From contig JALHMY010000082.1 of the NCBI GenBank assembly GCA_022843805.1, forward strand, positions 1 to 44,873: a DNA stretch of 44,873 nt, given 5' to 3'. Positions 1 through 7,451 of this stretch are shown here, one piece after another. The position numbers and the translations under genes were made by a program. The first letter of the stretch is position 1; each line of letters opens with the position of its first letter. The notes under the pieces are model-generated. The model worked only from the letters and a program-made list of their open reading frames with translations, made no database searches and was not told the DNA's origin. Origin of the DNA: Fuerstiella sp. (GTDB taxonomy: Bacteria; Planctomycetota; Planctomycetia; Planctomycetales; Planctomycetaceae).

Positions 1-569
1 TCGATTCCACAGAAGGGGATTCCGGTAACCGTAAAGAATCGGTTGCGGTCATAGACTTCCGTCTTCATCCCGGTGTGCTTATTGCGTGTGATCGAGAAAT
101 TCGATTGCGGATCTCGACGAAACCAGAATTTCAATCCCGTTCCGCTGGGAGAAATCTCGGCGTAGGTCCACGGCAATCTCTCAATAGCCTTCCTACCGGT
201 CTCCGTGAAATCCCCGGTGAGTTTGTCAATGCAGTGGTCCACATCCACACCGATCAGGGAACCGTCGTCAGCAAGGACAATTCCGAGGCCGTCAGCTTTA
301 CCTTTGAAGTACAAAGCCTGATCAAAGCTTCCCCAGGTCGATGGGTCGGTCACATCGGCAGGGTGTCCGTTATGGGGATTGACAGGAATCTTTGTTCGCC
401 TGCCATTTCTCTGCTGATACCGCCAGCAGACCCACTGGTTTCGCTGGCGGAGTTCCAGCGGGATGTTTTGCACGTTCTCCGGGGGAATCAGGCCCCGAAG
501 AATGACCGGAGGCAGGAACGCCATTCCGGGCAGCGGAACGTTGTTCAACGAGGAACAGGCTGGTAGCAT
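1..569 (-). CDS. NrS-1-like primase-polymerase (partial, N-terminal part)
   Basis: The minus strand is open from an ATG at 569 to the window edge, giving 189 residues of a protein that continues outside. An in-frame TGA lies a few codons upstream of the ATG, so this start is well bounded. The protein has ELRQRNQWVCW near residue 33, then RRTKIPVNPHNGHPA and TDPSTWGSF, an acidic pair in LIGVDVDHC, then YAEISPSGTGLKFW and EVYDRNRFFTVTG. This order and spacing match the primase-polymerase (AEP-type) domain of the deep-sea phage NrS-1 enzyme, where two Asp in the IDLDH stretch bind catalytic metal. That enzyme primes and extends DNA without a separate primase. The DVDH acidic residues are present here. 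The helicase-binding or helicase part would lie off the window. The gene sits at the inner side of an integrated element and probably drives its replication. Family assignment is by motif recall, not a search. Confidence 0.8.
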   Translation of the reverse strand, partial: MLPACSSLNNVPLPGMAFLPPVILRGLIPPENVQNIPLELRQRNQWVCWRYQQRNGRRTKIPVNPHNGHPADVTDPSTWGSFDQALYFKGKADGLGIVLADDGSLIGVDVDHCIDKLTGDFTETGRKAIERLPWTYAEISPSGTGLKFWFRRDPQSNFSITRNKHTGMKTEVYDRNRFFTVTGIPFCGI

Positions 570-672
570 TCTATATCCTCACGTAGTTCTACGCGGAGAA
601 AACGATTCGTAACTGGCGGGACTGGCAGCCCCGCATTTTTAATTTTCTATTACTTTGGCCGAGGGAACGTTG

Positions 673-1776
673 ATGATTGACTATCAAGGATTTCCGGAGA
701 TCGAAAAGAATAAGGTCAACGCCAATATTCTCTCAATTTTCAAATACGATGACGTTACTAAACAGCGTCGTGATGCTTCGCAGTATTTTCTTGATCTTGA
801 AGAGCAGCTTGCAGAGCTTGCTGAATATGCGAAACAAGGGTTTCAAACTCGTTCTGGCACAAACCGGCACGACGACACGTCGAGGGTACACAGTCAAAAA
901 ATGCTTGCAATCCCAGAGAAAGCTGGCACGCTTCTCTATGAATGTGGAAGGAGAGGCTGGCTCAACGAAATTCAAGATCAACCGCTATTGCTCTTTCATT
1001 TAGAAGCGATCAGGTTACTGAAAAGTGACTGTTCGAAAATAACTTGGGCGATGTGGCTAATTTCCTCTGGATCGTCCTATCTTGAGGTAACCAATGGCAA
1101 AGGCAAACTGGTTTTCCCCAAGTCGGTATTGCCTAATGCATATGAAGAACCGGAACTCGAAAGCAATCTGTGGTTACCAGATGAACGAGGTCGAGAGAAA
1201 CTGGTTGAGGAGGCCCTGGCCAATTCATGGAAACGATCTGCGGCGGTTGCCAGGCGACTGGCCGAGATCGTAAGACTTAACAACCTTGCTCCACCGAACG
1301 CCCCGCCCTGCCCAGATGCTCCCAGTGAACGGATAATTCTGTCTTCAAATTCGGCGGATTTCTGCTCTACGCCATTGGGAGCCTCTCCAGAAAACTCTTG
1401 TGATGTAGAAACCCCGCGACCCGGCACCAAAGCGAATTGTCCAGCGGGTATGCTGAACACTTCAGATTCCTGGTCAGAAGAGGATCGACTCGCGATTCGG
1501 GAAGTGCTGAACGGACAACAGGCCAAATTATTTGACATTTTGTGGGGACGCGAGAAATGGACATATTATTCCGAATTGACACATAAGAGAGCAGAAAAGC
1601 TGTGGCGGGGGCAACCCGATTCGTCAGACATCAAGCAGAAAACGGTGCATTCGGCGTTGATTAGACTTCAGAGAGTGTTGCCTCTGGAATCCAGATATTC
1701 GTTAATCATCAATGACGCACTGCATCGAACGAAATTGATTCCGCCGCCCAATGTTAGCTCTGCCACGGAGAATTAA
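673..1776 (+). CDS. Hypothetical protein of integrated element
   Basis: This open frame encodes 367 residues. I chose ATG 673 because GAGGGA at 661-666 is well spaced from it; a TTG at 655 would add six residues. I do not recognise the family. The N-terminal half is charged and helical (for example DLEEQLAELAEYAK near residue 40). A proline- and serine-rich linker runs around residues 205-265. The C-terminal 90 residues (WSEEDRLAIREVL, then ILWGREKWTYYSEL) could be a winged-helix-like domain, but that is only an impression. No signal peptide or membrane segment is seen. It lies divergent to the primase-polymerase gene across about 100 bases and upstream of the excisionase-like gene. Its stop codon lies inside the palindrome at 1771-1804. 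A role in replication or regulation of the element is inference from position. Confidence 0.65.
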   Translation: MIDYQGFPEIEKNKVNANILSIFKYDDVTKQRRDASQYFLDLEEQLAELAEYAKQGFQTRSGTNRHDDTSRVHSQKMLAIPEKAGTLLYECGRRGWLNEIQDQPLLLFHLEAIRLLKSDCSKITWAMWLISSGSSYLEVTNGKGKLVFPKSVLPNAYEEPELESNLWLPDERGREKLVEEALANSWKRSAAVARRLAEIVRLNNLAPPNAPPCPDAPSERIILSSNSADFCSTPLGASPENSCDVETPRPGTKANCPAGMLNTSDSWSEEDRLAIREVLNGQQAKLFDILWGREKWTYYSELTHKRAEKLWRGQPDSSDIKQKTVHSALIRLQRVLPLESRYSLIINDALHRTKLIPPPNVSSATEN

Positions 1777-1804
1777 TTTAGCGCAAAGTTGCGCAAAATT
1801 AATT
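1771..1804. promoter_or_regulatory. 34-bp palindrome, possible operator or terminator
   Basis: Two 16-base arms (1771-1786 and 1789-1804) are reverse complements with one mismatch, separated by two bases. The inner part is GCGCAA/TTGCGC and the outer part AATTAATT. It overlaps the stop codon of the preceding gene and lies about 70 bases before the next one. The near-perfect symmetry and very short spacer fit a dimeric repressor site at least as well as an RNA terminator, and there is no clean T-run after it. Confidence 0.5.
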
Positions 1805-1870
1805 GACGGTCCTCTGTCAATATGTGCCGAGTTGGTTTTCCGTTTCCACTCGGTCCAAAGGAGGAGCCAT

Positions 1871-2053
1871 ATGTCAGAAAACGTTCTTAAGCGCATGCCG
1901 ACAGTCGAAGATGTTGAGCAGCAGCTTGCGAAGAATCGCCGCGAAGCTGCTTTCCTGCGAGCCCTTCGAATTGCTTTACACCGCCTGAAAACACAGGAAA
2001 GGGTGTCGGATTTCTTCAACAGCAAGCGAAAATGCGGGGGGCAAGATGGCTAA
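1871..2053 (+). CDS. Small hypothetical protein
   Basis: Sixty residues, starting at ATG 1871 behind a strong ribosome site (AAAGGAGG, seven to eight bases upstream). The product is highly charged and helical, with VEDVEQQLAKNRREAAFLRAL in the middle and a basic C-terminus. It overlaps the next gene by eight bases, so the two are probably translated together. The strong Shine-Dalgarno and the overlap are the main reasons to believe it. No family is recognised. It could be a small accessory DNA-binding or regulatory protein of the element. Confidence 0.6.
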   Translation: MSENVLKRMPTVEDVEQQLAKNRREAAFLRALRIALHRLKTQERVSDFFNSKRKCGGQDG

Positions 2054-2408
2054 TCCCGTAATCAAAATCGTCCGGAGGAATCTTTCGGAAGCCCGTATTA
2101 CTCCGGCGAAACGCGACAGAAGGTCAGGGCAATCTGACGAAGCGGGTAAAGTTGAAGCCAACGCGGCATCGAAAACCCCGCATTCGGACGCACTCACGAT
2201 GACCGCCGCAGAAGTCGGTCGCGAATTGCAAGTGTCAACGAAGTCCATTAATCGCATGCATGCTGCCGGGAGATTGCCCACGCCCATTGTGGTCGGAGCG
2301 AGATCCCTGAGGTGGGCGCGGAAGAAGATTATCGAATGGATGAATGCTGGCTGTCCAGATCGCGTTACTTTTGAGGGTGCTCAAAACGGAGACGCATCGT
2401 GGAACTAG
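2046..2408 (+). CDS. Excisionase-like helix-turn-helix protein
   Basis: The product is 120 residues long. Residues about 50-105 read as a MerR/excisionase-type DNA-binding domain: TMTAAEVGRELQVSTKSINR is a helix-turn-helix, followed by a wing (GRLPTPIVVG) and the closing SLRWARKKIIEWM helix. This layout is typical of HTH_17/AlpA/Xis-like proteins encoded next to tyrosine integrases. Such proteins bind attachment-site arms and favour excision, or regulate integrase expression. The first 48 residues are basic and probably disordered. It overlaps the small upstream gene by eight bases and lies 217 bases before the integrase. The molecular function is inferred from fold and neighbourhood. Confidence 0.75.
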   Translation: MANPVIKIVRRNLSEARITPAKRDRRSGQSDEAGKVEANAASKTPHSDALTMTAAEVGRELQVSTKSINRMHAAGRLPTPIVVGARSLRWARKKIIEWMNAGCPDRVTFEGAQNGDASWN

Positions 2409-2625
2409 TTCACCACGCAAAAAGCTCACAATTTCCGAGATGAAAGTGACCCTTCTATTGAATGTCATTGTCTGGTTTTAGCCAGGAAAGACCTTCAGCA
2501 CTTTCTGAATTCTTTTGGCCAACGACGTGCTGATACTTTGGCGGCATGGTTTCGGTTGGACGTCTAATTGATTACTCTCGCATCATAACTGGCGTCACTG
2601 CTTCAGTTTTTGGGGAAAATGACAG

Positions 2626-3981
2626 ATGGCTACCATCGCTCGTGAAAAGAATGGAACGATTCGAGTTTGGTTCGTCGACGCTGCCGGACAACGAAAAGGC
2701 ATTCGCATCGGGAAAGTGGCCGACGATTACGCGGACCGTTTCAAATTGAAGCTGGAAGACCTCGTCGCAGCTTCCATCACCAACTCGACACCTCGGGAGG
2801 ATTTGGCCAGATGGGTTATGGGCCTGTCTGACGAAATTCAGGATCGTCTTGCGCGAGTTGGATTGATTGAGATCGAGCAGGCTGCTCCGGAACCGGAGGT
2901 GCCGAAACTTGCCGACCTGCTGGATCAATGGATGGCCGGTCGATATGACGTGAAGCCCACGTCAAAACTGGTTTACGGTCGTTGTAAAAACTGGCTGGTC
3001 AAGTATTTTGGTGAGAGCCGCACCATTGATAAGATCACAGAGGGAGATGCCGACGAATGGGCTGCCTTTCTCCGATCAGAGCTTGGAGAGAATACGGCTC
3101 GTAAAATGGCGAGTGTGGCCAAACAAGTGTTCAGGCATGCTGTCAGAAAGCGATACGTCGAAGCAAATCCGTTTGCTGATCTGTCGGCTGCGGTACGGGC
3201 AAGTGATGTTCGGAGCCATTTCGTGACGCGTGAAGACATCACTAAAGCGATCGAAGCTGCTTCCGACCCGGAATGGAAGCTGATCATCGCTTTGGCTCGA
3301 TATGGTGGTCTAAGAATGCCGAGCGAATTATTTCCGCTCACCTGGGGCGATATCGACCTTTTGAATGGTCGAATGAAGATCACCAGCCCTAAGACAGAAC
3401 ACCACGTGAAAGGCGGCTCACGAATCTGTCCCATCTTTCCGGAACTGCGACAATACTTCGAGGATCAGCTGTTTTCGGCTTCAGACGGAACGGGACGAAT
3501 TGTACCGACTCGCCACGTCATTGAAGAACACCGACTGAAGTCCGGGAATTTGGCAACGCAGTTCTGCCGTATTTTGAAAAAGGCCGGAGTAATTCCGTGG
3601 CCCAAACTGATGATCAACATGCGTTCCAGTTGTCAGACGGAGCTGGAAAATCGATTCCCAACCCATGTTGTCTGCCAGTGGCTGGGTAACAGTCCACAGG
3701 TCGCCTTTCGACACTATCTGAAGGTCACCGATGATCACTTCAAAAAGGCACTGGACCCTGGAGCGCAAAGCGGTGCAAATCTGCTCAAAACGGTGCAGGA
3801 CAAAACGGGACAGAACGGGACAAAAGAGGACACAGAATCCGTCTCTGACCGCATAAAAAGCAGGGGAATTTGCAGTCCGCCAATAAAAAATGGGATTCCC
3901 GAGCAATGCCCGGAAACCCCAATTACTGGACGATATTGGACTCGAACCAACGACCTCCACGATGTCAACGTGGCGCTCTAA
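2626..3981 (+). CDS. Tyrosine recombinase / integrase
   Basis: The frame encodes 451 residues. An N-terminal arm-type DNA-binding region is followed by a SAM-like core-binding domain (about 92-185) and a catalytic domain (about 200-375). Visible catalytic residues are Arg230 (GGLRMPSEL), Lys256 (SPKTEH), Arg333 (INMRSS) and nucleophile Tyr364 (FRHYLKV). Trp352 sits in QWLGNS. The His of the usual HxxR box is Ile330 here, a tolerated position in related planctomycete integrases as I recall them. The last ~70 residues look unconserved and the frame ends at a TAA inside the tRNA-Val gene, so the C-terminal tail is translated from antisense tRNA sequence. The enzyme should integrate the element at the tRNA 3' end. 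Confidence 0.92.
   Translation: MATIAREKNGTIRVWFVDAAGQRKGIRIGKVADDYADRFKLKLEDLVAASITNSTPREDLARWVMGLSDEIQDRLARVGLIEIEQAAPEPEVPKLADLLDQWMAGRYDVKPTSKLVYGRCKNWLVKYFGESRTIDKITEGDADEWAAFLRSELGENTARKMASVAKQVFRHAVRKRYVEANPFADLSAAVRASDVRSHFVTREDITKAIEAASDPEWKLIIALARYGGLRMPSELFPLTWGDIDLLNGRMKITSPKTEHHVKGGSRICPIFPELRQYFEDQLFSASDGTGRIVPTRHVIEEHRLKSGNLATQFCRILKKAGVIPWPKLMINMRSSCQTELENRFPTHVVCQWLGNSPQVAFRHYLKVTDDHFKKALDPGAQSGANLLKTVQDKTGQNGTKEDTESVSDRIKSRGICSPPIKNGIPEQCPETPITGRYWTRTNDLHDVNVAL
3883..3920 (-). terminator. Probable Rho-independent terminator of tRNA-Val
   Basis: Read on the minus strand, GGGTTTCC and GGGAATCCC form an imperfect stem around a short loop (3892-3919), followed by a run of six T (3885-3890). 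It lies a few bases beyond the tRNA 3' end. Because this side belongs to the integrated element, the element appears to supply its own tRNA terminator. It lies within the integrase reading frame on the other strand. Confidence 0.55.
3927..3966. other. Putative attachment site (att) in tRNA 3' half
   Basis: The integrase gene abuts and enters the tRNA-Val 3' half, the usual arrangement when an element recombines within a tRNA and restores it. The core is expected within the anticodon-arm to acceptor 3' strand. Its limits cannot be set, because the second att copy must lie left of the window. Confidence 0.5.
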
Positions 3982-4000
3982 CCAACTGAGCTAATCGTCC
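3927..4000 (-). tRNA. tRNA-Val (anticodon GAC)
   Basis: A full cloverleaf of 74 bases can be folded. The acceptor stem is GGACGAT/ATCGTCC, the D-arm is GCTC/GAGC, the anticodon stem is CCACG/CGTGG with loop TTGACAT (anticodon GAC at 3966-3964), and the T-arm is GTTGG/CCAAT with loop TTCGAGT. The discriminator base is A and CCA is not encoded. GAC reads the valine codon GUC. The 3' half is overlapped antisense by the integrase stop region, which marks it as the element's target. Confidence 0.95.
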
Positions 4001-4630
4001 GGGTGACTTAAAGTTTCTGCAAAAACCCATCGTTTGGCGATGCGATTTCGCTTGCTTTCGGCTTTTTCTTACCGTGCTTCACTCCTGACGGTTAATTTCC
4101 ATGGCACTGTCTGTTTTGGGCAGTGCCTGTGATCCGTCAGGCGGCGGGAGGTTAGTTTAAACGGTCGAGACATTCCAGTCAATCTGATGATCGGCGGACA
4201 GAATACGACAGAATGGAAAATTCGATTTGACGACTGTGGACGACTTTTCAGCCGTGCAAATCATGGGGGCGCTGTGACAAATGGTAATCCCCGGCAAAAT
4301 TCCACGGACCGTTTTGAACCCTGGAACGGCAGGGCTGCGAATTATTTTCAATTCGCTTTTTTCAATTGACCGTCCACGTTCCTCTTATCGTTGAATGCTG
4401 GTCTGAGGACGTGTGTTTTTCGTAGTGGTTTGATGTGCAGTTTTTTGTGCAAATGGACGAAGCAGATGATTGGTACCATTCGGCTTCACGCTGAGTTATC
4501 CGCCAAAATCGCTTTAATTTTATTGAAGCAAACCGATTAATGAAGTTTCAAATAAACGTCGTTGTGCAACGAAAAGTGGTACGGAGCCCCACAAAAAAAC
4601 AAAGTCCCCTGTCAACTTGAGAGAATCAGA
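4001..4630. other. Non-coding stretch after tRNA-Val
   Basis: About 630 bases upstream of the tRNA (in its direction) hold no convincing gene. The only clear structure is the nested inverted repeat at 4084-4141. The tRNA promoter should lie just right of 4000, but no clear -35/-10 pair is seen. Confidence 0.5.
4084..4141. repeat. Nested inverted repeat
   Basis: An inner hairpin (GGCACTG at 4103-4109 with CAGTGCC at 4121-4127) sits inside an outer pair (CCTGACGG at 4084-4091 with CCGTCAGG at 4134-4141). There is no T-run after it. It could be a structured RNA, a cruciform or a degraded mobile palindrome. Confidence 0.5.
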
Positions 4631-4858
4631 ATGAGCGAAGCAGATCAAGCAAAGACCAGCATGCCGAAAAGTAGTTCGTCCGGAAACGGAATCGGAGTAG
4701 GTGTCGCGATCGGCACTGCTATTGGCGCGGCAGTCGGAGCATCATCAGGAAGCATGGCTCCCAGCCTGGCGATGGGGATAGCGATCGGTACTGCCATTGG
4801 AGCGATCTTTGACTTCAGGCAACGCGGCCGATCGAAAGCGGACGCTTCTCGAACGTAG
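4631..4858 (+). CDS. Small glycine-zipper-like membrane protein
   Basis: This small gene encodes 75 residues, starting at ATG 4631. After a serine-rich polar start there are two near-identical hydrophobic segments, GVAIGTAIGAAVGA (about 27-40) and AMGIAIGTAIGAIF (about 50-63). They are rich in G-x-x-x-G/A spacing and are followed by a basic tail. This is the pattern of glycine-zipper proteins that insert into membranes as helical hairpins. The internal duplication supports a real gene. It stands alone, with no neighbour within 300 bases on the same strand. An alternative in-frame start 69 bases upstream gives a less natural N-terminus. Specific function unknown. Confidence 0.6.
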   Translation: MSEADQAKTSMPKSSSSGNGIGVGVAIGTAIGAAVGASSGSMAPSLAMGIAIGTAIGAIFDFRQRGRSKADASRT

Positions 4859-5165
4859 CCATAAAGGCAGATAACCAATAAGGCTTTGACTTCGCGACTG
4901 TCGGAGTGCGAGCGTGGTTTTGCGGGTCGGGTTGTAGCGGAGAGTGCAGGTGGATGAGCGAGCCCGTGGAGCCGAATCTCACGGCCTTTGTTCAGGAAGC
5001 CCGGTGGAATTGGTATGGCGGGTGCGAGATAGGGGAAAGCAATTTCCCGGAGTTGATCTGCGGCGACAGAATGGATGAGTTGTGAATGTTGCAGTGTTCT
5101 CAAGCATTCGTGATGCTTTTTGTTCATCAGGATACGTACGGAGAACCTGAGGATCAGGCGAAACA
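4859..5165. other. Non-coding stretch
   Basis: No convincing gene. Antisense open frames run through but have odd composition (many Arg, Pro and Ser) and overlap the better-supported small gene at 4631-4858. The stretch may be old repeat or decayed coding sequence. Confidence 0.4.
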
Positions 5166-5465
5166 TTACGCAGCCTCGTCACTTGTGTTCAGCTCGAATG
5201 CAATGCGACGAACAGTGAATTCGATTGTCTTCCTGGTATCGGGCGAAGCATCCGCAACGGTGCCCGAAGGCAGTTCCTTCCCGGAATGCCGTCTGTGGGT
5301 TGAAGCAACTCGCACAGAGCAGTAATCGCTCTCCAGGCCGGCGATCCGGGTCGCGATGATGTTGCGGAGCGGGATCGCGTTGTAAACCATCGTACAAACC
5401 GATTCGCACACAAGTAAAGAAAAAGCCAGTACACCTGTTCCCCACCAGAACGCAATCCGCTCCAT
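5166..5465 (-). CDS. Possible small membrane-anchored protein
   Basis: If real, this is 99 residues from an ATG at 5465. Residues 5-30 (FWWGTGVLAFSLLVCESVC) form one hydrophobic segment that could be a signal anchor, and the rest is polar. There is no good ribosome site (only CGGGG close to the start) and no recognised family. It lies between long non-coding stretches. The believable N-terminal segment is the only positive evidence, so the call is tentative. Confidence 0.35.
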   Translation of the reverse strand: MERIAFWWGTGVLAFSLLVCESVCTMVYNAIPLRNIIATRIAGLESDYCSVRVASTHRRHSGKELPSGTVADASPDTRKTIEFTVRRIAFELNTSDEAA

Positions 5466-5895
5466 CAACCCCGCCGCGACAGCGGCTTACTTGAACAACC
5501 CGTTGCACACGCAGCCGCGGGCCGCGCGGTTTATGAAGTCCATGTCGTCTGTTGCGGCCCGGTGAACGGTGCCGGTAGCAAGGGGTTAAGAAGTGGGCCA
5601 GGCGAGTTTTCAAACGCTCGTGCCGCCGAGGTGAAGCTGGGTGGGGACGGTTTTTCGTGTGGCCTCGCTTTAGTTTCCAAATCTGCGCTCGACTGGCGTA
5701 AAGCCGACTTGGGACAACTCTGTGAAGCGTTTTTGAGTTGTTTTCCTGGGGTGCGCCGTGGTCACGGCGACCTCAGGCTTTGTTGTGCAACTCCTGTTGG
5801 TGTTGACAAAACGGACATCGTTTGGCCACCAGAGATGCCGCAATGTTTGCTGATAGAATTACTTCATGGCGTTGCGGATTGGGGCGAACGCGGGA
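5466..5895. other. Non-coding stretch with a dispersed repeat
   Basis: No gene is supported. It contains a copy of a dispersed repeat (5718-5790) also found at 38276-38367, and forms the 3' flank of the minus-strand DUF1501 gene. Confidence 0.5.
5718..5790. repeat. Dispersed intergenic repeat, copy 1
   Basis: The part from 5748 (GGGGTGCGCCG, then CAGGCTTTGTTGTG) closely resembles 38276-38320. The part at 5718-5737 (ending AAGCGTTTTTGAG) is the reverse complement of 38348-38367, so one module is inverted between the copies. Each copy contains a small hairpin around GGTGCGCCG. Both lie in 3' flanking sequence. Confidence 0.6.
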
Positions 5896-7425
5896 TCATG
5901 TCAGGATGTCGTGAATCACGTGGCCGTGGTCAATTTCCAGACGCTTGCGGCCGGGGATTTCAAGGCGGCGGTTGTCGAGTCCCAGCAGGTGCAGAACGGT
6001 GGCGTGCAGATCCGTGACATAATGGCCGTCGCCGAGTGCGTGATAACCGAGCTCGTCGGTGGCTCCGTGTACGTAGCCGCGTTTTAACCCGGCACCTGCC
6101 ATCCAGATTGTAAAACCATTCGGATGGTGGTCGCGGCCCGTGTTTCCGCCGCCCCGGAGTTCCAGTCCCGGAGTGCGTCCAAACTCCGTGCAGAACACCA
6201 CCGCAACATCCTCCATGAGGCCTCGTTGCTTCAAATCCTGAATCAAACCTGCAACTGGCTGATCCACTGTACGGCACAACTTCGTATGATTGTCCTTCAG
6301 CTGCTGATGCGAATCCCAGACGCCGTACGCAGAAGGAAATACCTGGACAAAGCGTACTCCACGCTCAACAAGTCGCCGGGCAGCAAGAAGGCGTTGTCCG
6401 GCAACCTTCGTGTCGTCATTGTCGAGCCCGTACATTTTTGATGTGGCTTCCGTTTCCTGTGCCAGATCGATGGCCTCAGGGACAGCCGCCTGCATTCGAA
6501 AGGCCAGCTCGTAGGCTCTAATTCTCGCTCGAAGTGCCTGGTCCTCGGGATACTCAACCGCAGTGAGCTCATTCAGCTGATTGATCACTTCGTACTCAAG
6601 TCGCTGCTGCTCGAATGACTGAGCGGACTGCCGCTGTCCGAATGGGAGTGGATTCTTTGGGTCGAGTGCCAGTGGAATTCCGGCGTGCTGCGGGCCGAGG
6701 TACAGTGAATCGATGGATTCGCGCGTGTCAGACCGAGTAGGACCACCCAATACTGCGAACCTGGGCAGATTCTCATTCAGAGATCCGAGTCCGTAATGAG
6801 CCCATGCCCCGATGCTCGGCTGCGACTCATCCAGTTTGTGGCGGCCCGTATGGATCTGATTTTCTGCCGCATGGTCGTTGTCCGTCGTCCACATGTTGCG
6901 GACAAAACAGAGATCATCGACGTGTTCCGCAAGATGAGGCCACCAGTCCGTGACTTCGATACCGCTCTCCCCGCGTTTTTTCCATCCGACCTGCATTGGG
7001 AAAATTGTCGGATAAACGTCTCGGACGTTGATGTCCTCAGACGGGACAGATCGAAATCGTTTTTTATGCAATGGCGAATTCACCGGATTTTCAAACGGTG
7101 TCTTATCAAACGTCATTCCCGAATACTTGTTCAGCGCGGGTTTAGGGTCAAAAGTCTCCAGATGACTGTATCCGCCGGATAGAAAAATCCAGATCACGGA
7201 TTTCGCTCGAGGAGCATGATGCGGTCCACGGGCTGCGGCGATTTCATTAACGGGTGCGGCTGCCGAGCCGGGCGCGGACGCAGCCTGCTCAGCGGCACGC
7301 ACAATCCCATCCTCGGCGAGCATCGCGCCCAGCGCCAGTCCTGTAAATCCCATGCCCAGATCGGACAGAAAATGTCGTCGAGTCGGCATGTTATGGCTTT
7401 CCGCAAATTTTGTTTGGTGGTTCAT
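5896..7425 (-). CDS. DUF1501 family secreted protein
   Basis: The frame gives 509 residues from ATG 7425, or 497 from ATG 7389, where GGAAAG upstream is a possible ribosome site. The N-terminus has MPTRRHFLSDLGMGFTGLALGAML, shown here only to describe a twin-arginine (Tat)-type signal. The body shows the family hallmarks: VIWIFLSGGYSHLETFDPKP near residue 80, GRHKL, and GRDHHPNGFTIWMAG near the C-terminus. The fold is alkaline-phosphatase/sulfatase-like, but the reaction is unknown. In planctomycetes DUF1501 genes normally follow a DUF1549/DUF1553 cytochrome-type gene, as here with a 26-base gap, so the two are probably one operon and the proteins act together in the periplasm. The stop is TGA at 5896-5898. 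Confidence 0.9.
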   Translation of the reverse strand: MNHQTKFAESHNMPTRRHFLSDLGMGFTGLALGAMLAEDGIVRAAEQAASAPGSAAAPVNEIAAARGPHHAPRAKSVIWIFLSGGYSHLETFDPKPALNKYSGMTFDKTPFENPVNSPLHKKRFRSVPSEDINVRDVYPTIFPMQVGWKKRGESGIEVTDWWPHLAEHVDDLCFVRNMWTTDNDHAAENQIHTGRHKLDESQPSIGAWAHYGLGSLNENLPRFAVLGGPTRSDTRESIDSLYLGPQHAGIPLALDPKNPLPFGQRQSAQSFEQQRLEYEVINQLNELTAVEYPEDQALRARIRAYELAFRMQAAVPEAIDLAQETEATSKMYGLDNDDTKVAGQRLLAARRLVERGVRFVQVFPSAYGVWDSHQQLKDNHTKLCRTVDQPVAGLIQDLKQRGLMEDVAVVFCTEFGRTPGLELRGGGNTGRDHHPNGFTIWMAGAGLKRGYVHGATDELGYHALGDGHYVTDLHATVLHLLGLDNRRLEIPGRKRLEIDHGHVIHDILT

Positions 7426-7451
7426 GGGAATTGCTCGCAGGCGAAGTTGAA

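Noticed and set aside
75..566. Open frame of 163 codons on the plus strand
   Set aside because: It is the antisense shadow of the minus-strand primase-polymerase gene, whose motifs are clear; the plus-strand product shows no family features.
4645..5166. 173-codon minus-strand frame
   Set aside because: It overlaps the glycine-zipper gene antisense, and its apparent composition (many Ala-Pro-Ile) mirrors the Gly/Ala repeats on the other strand.
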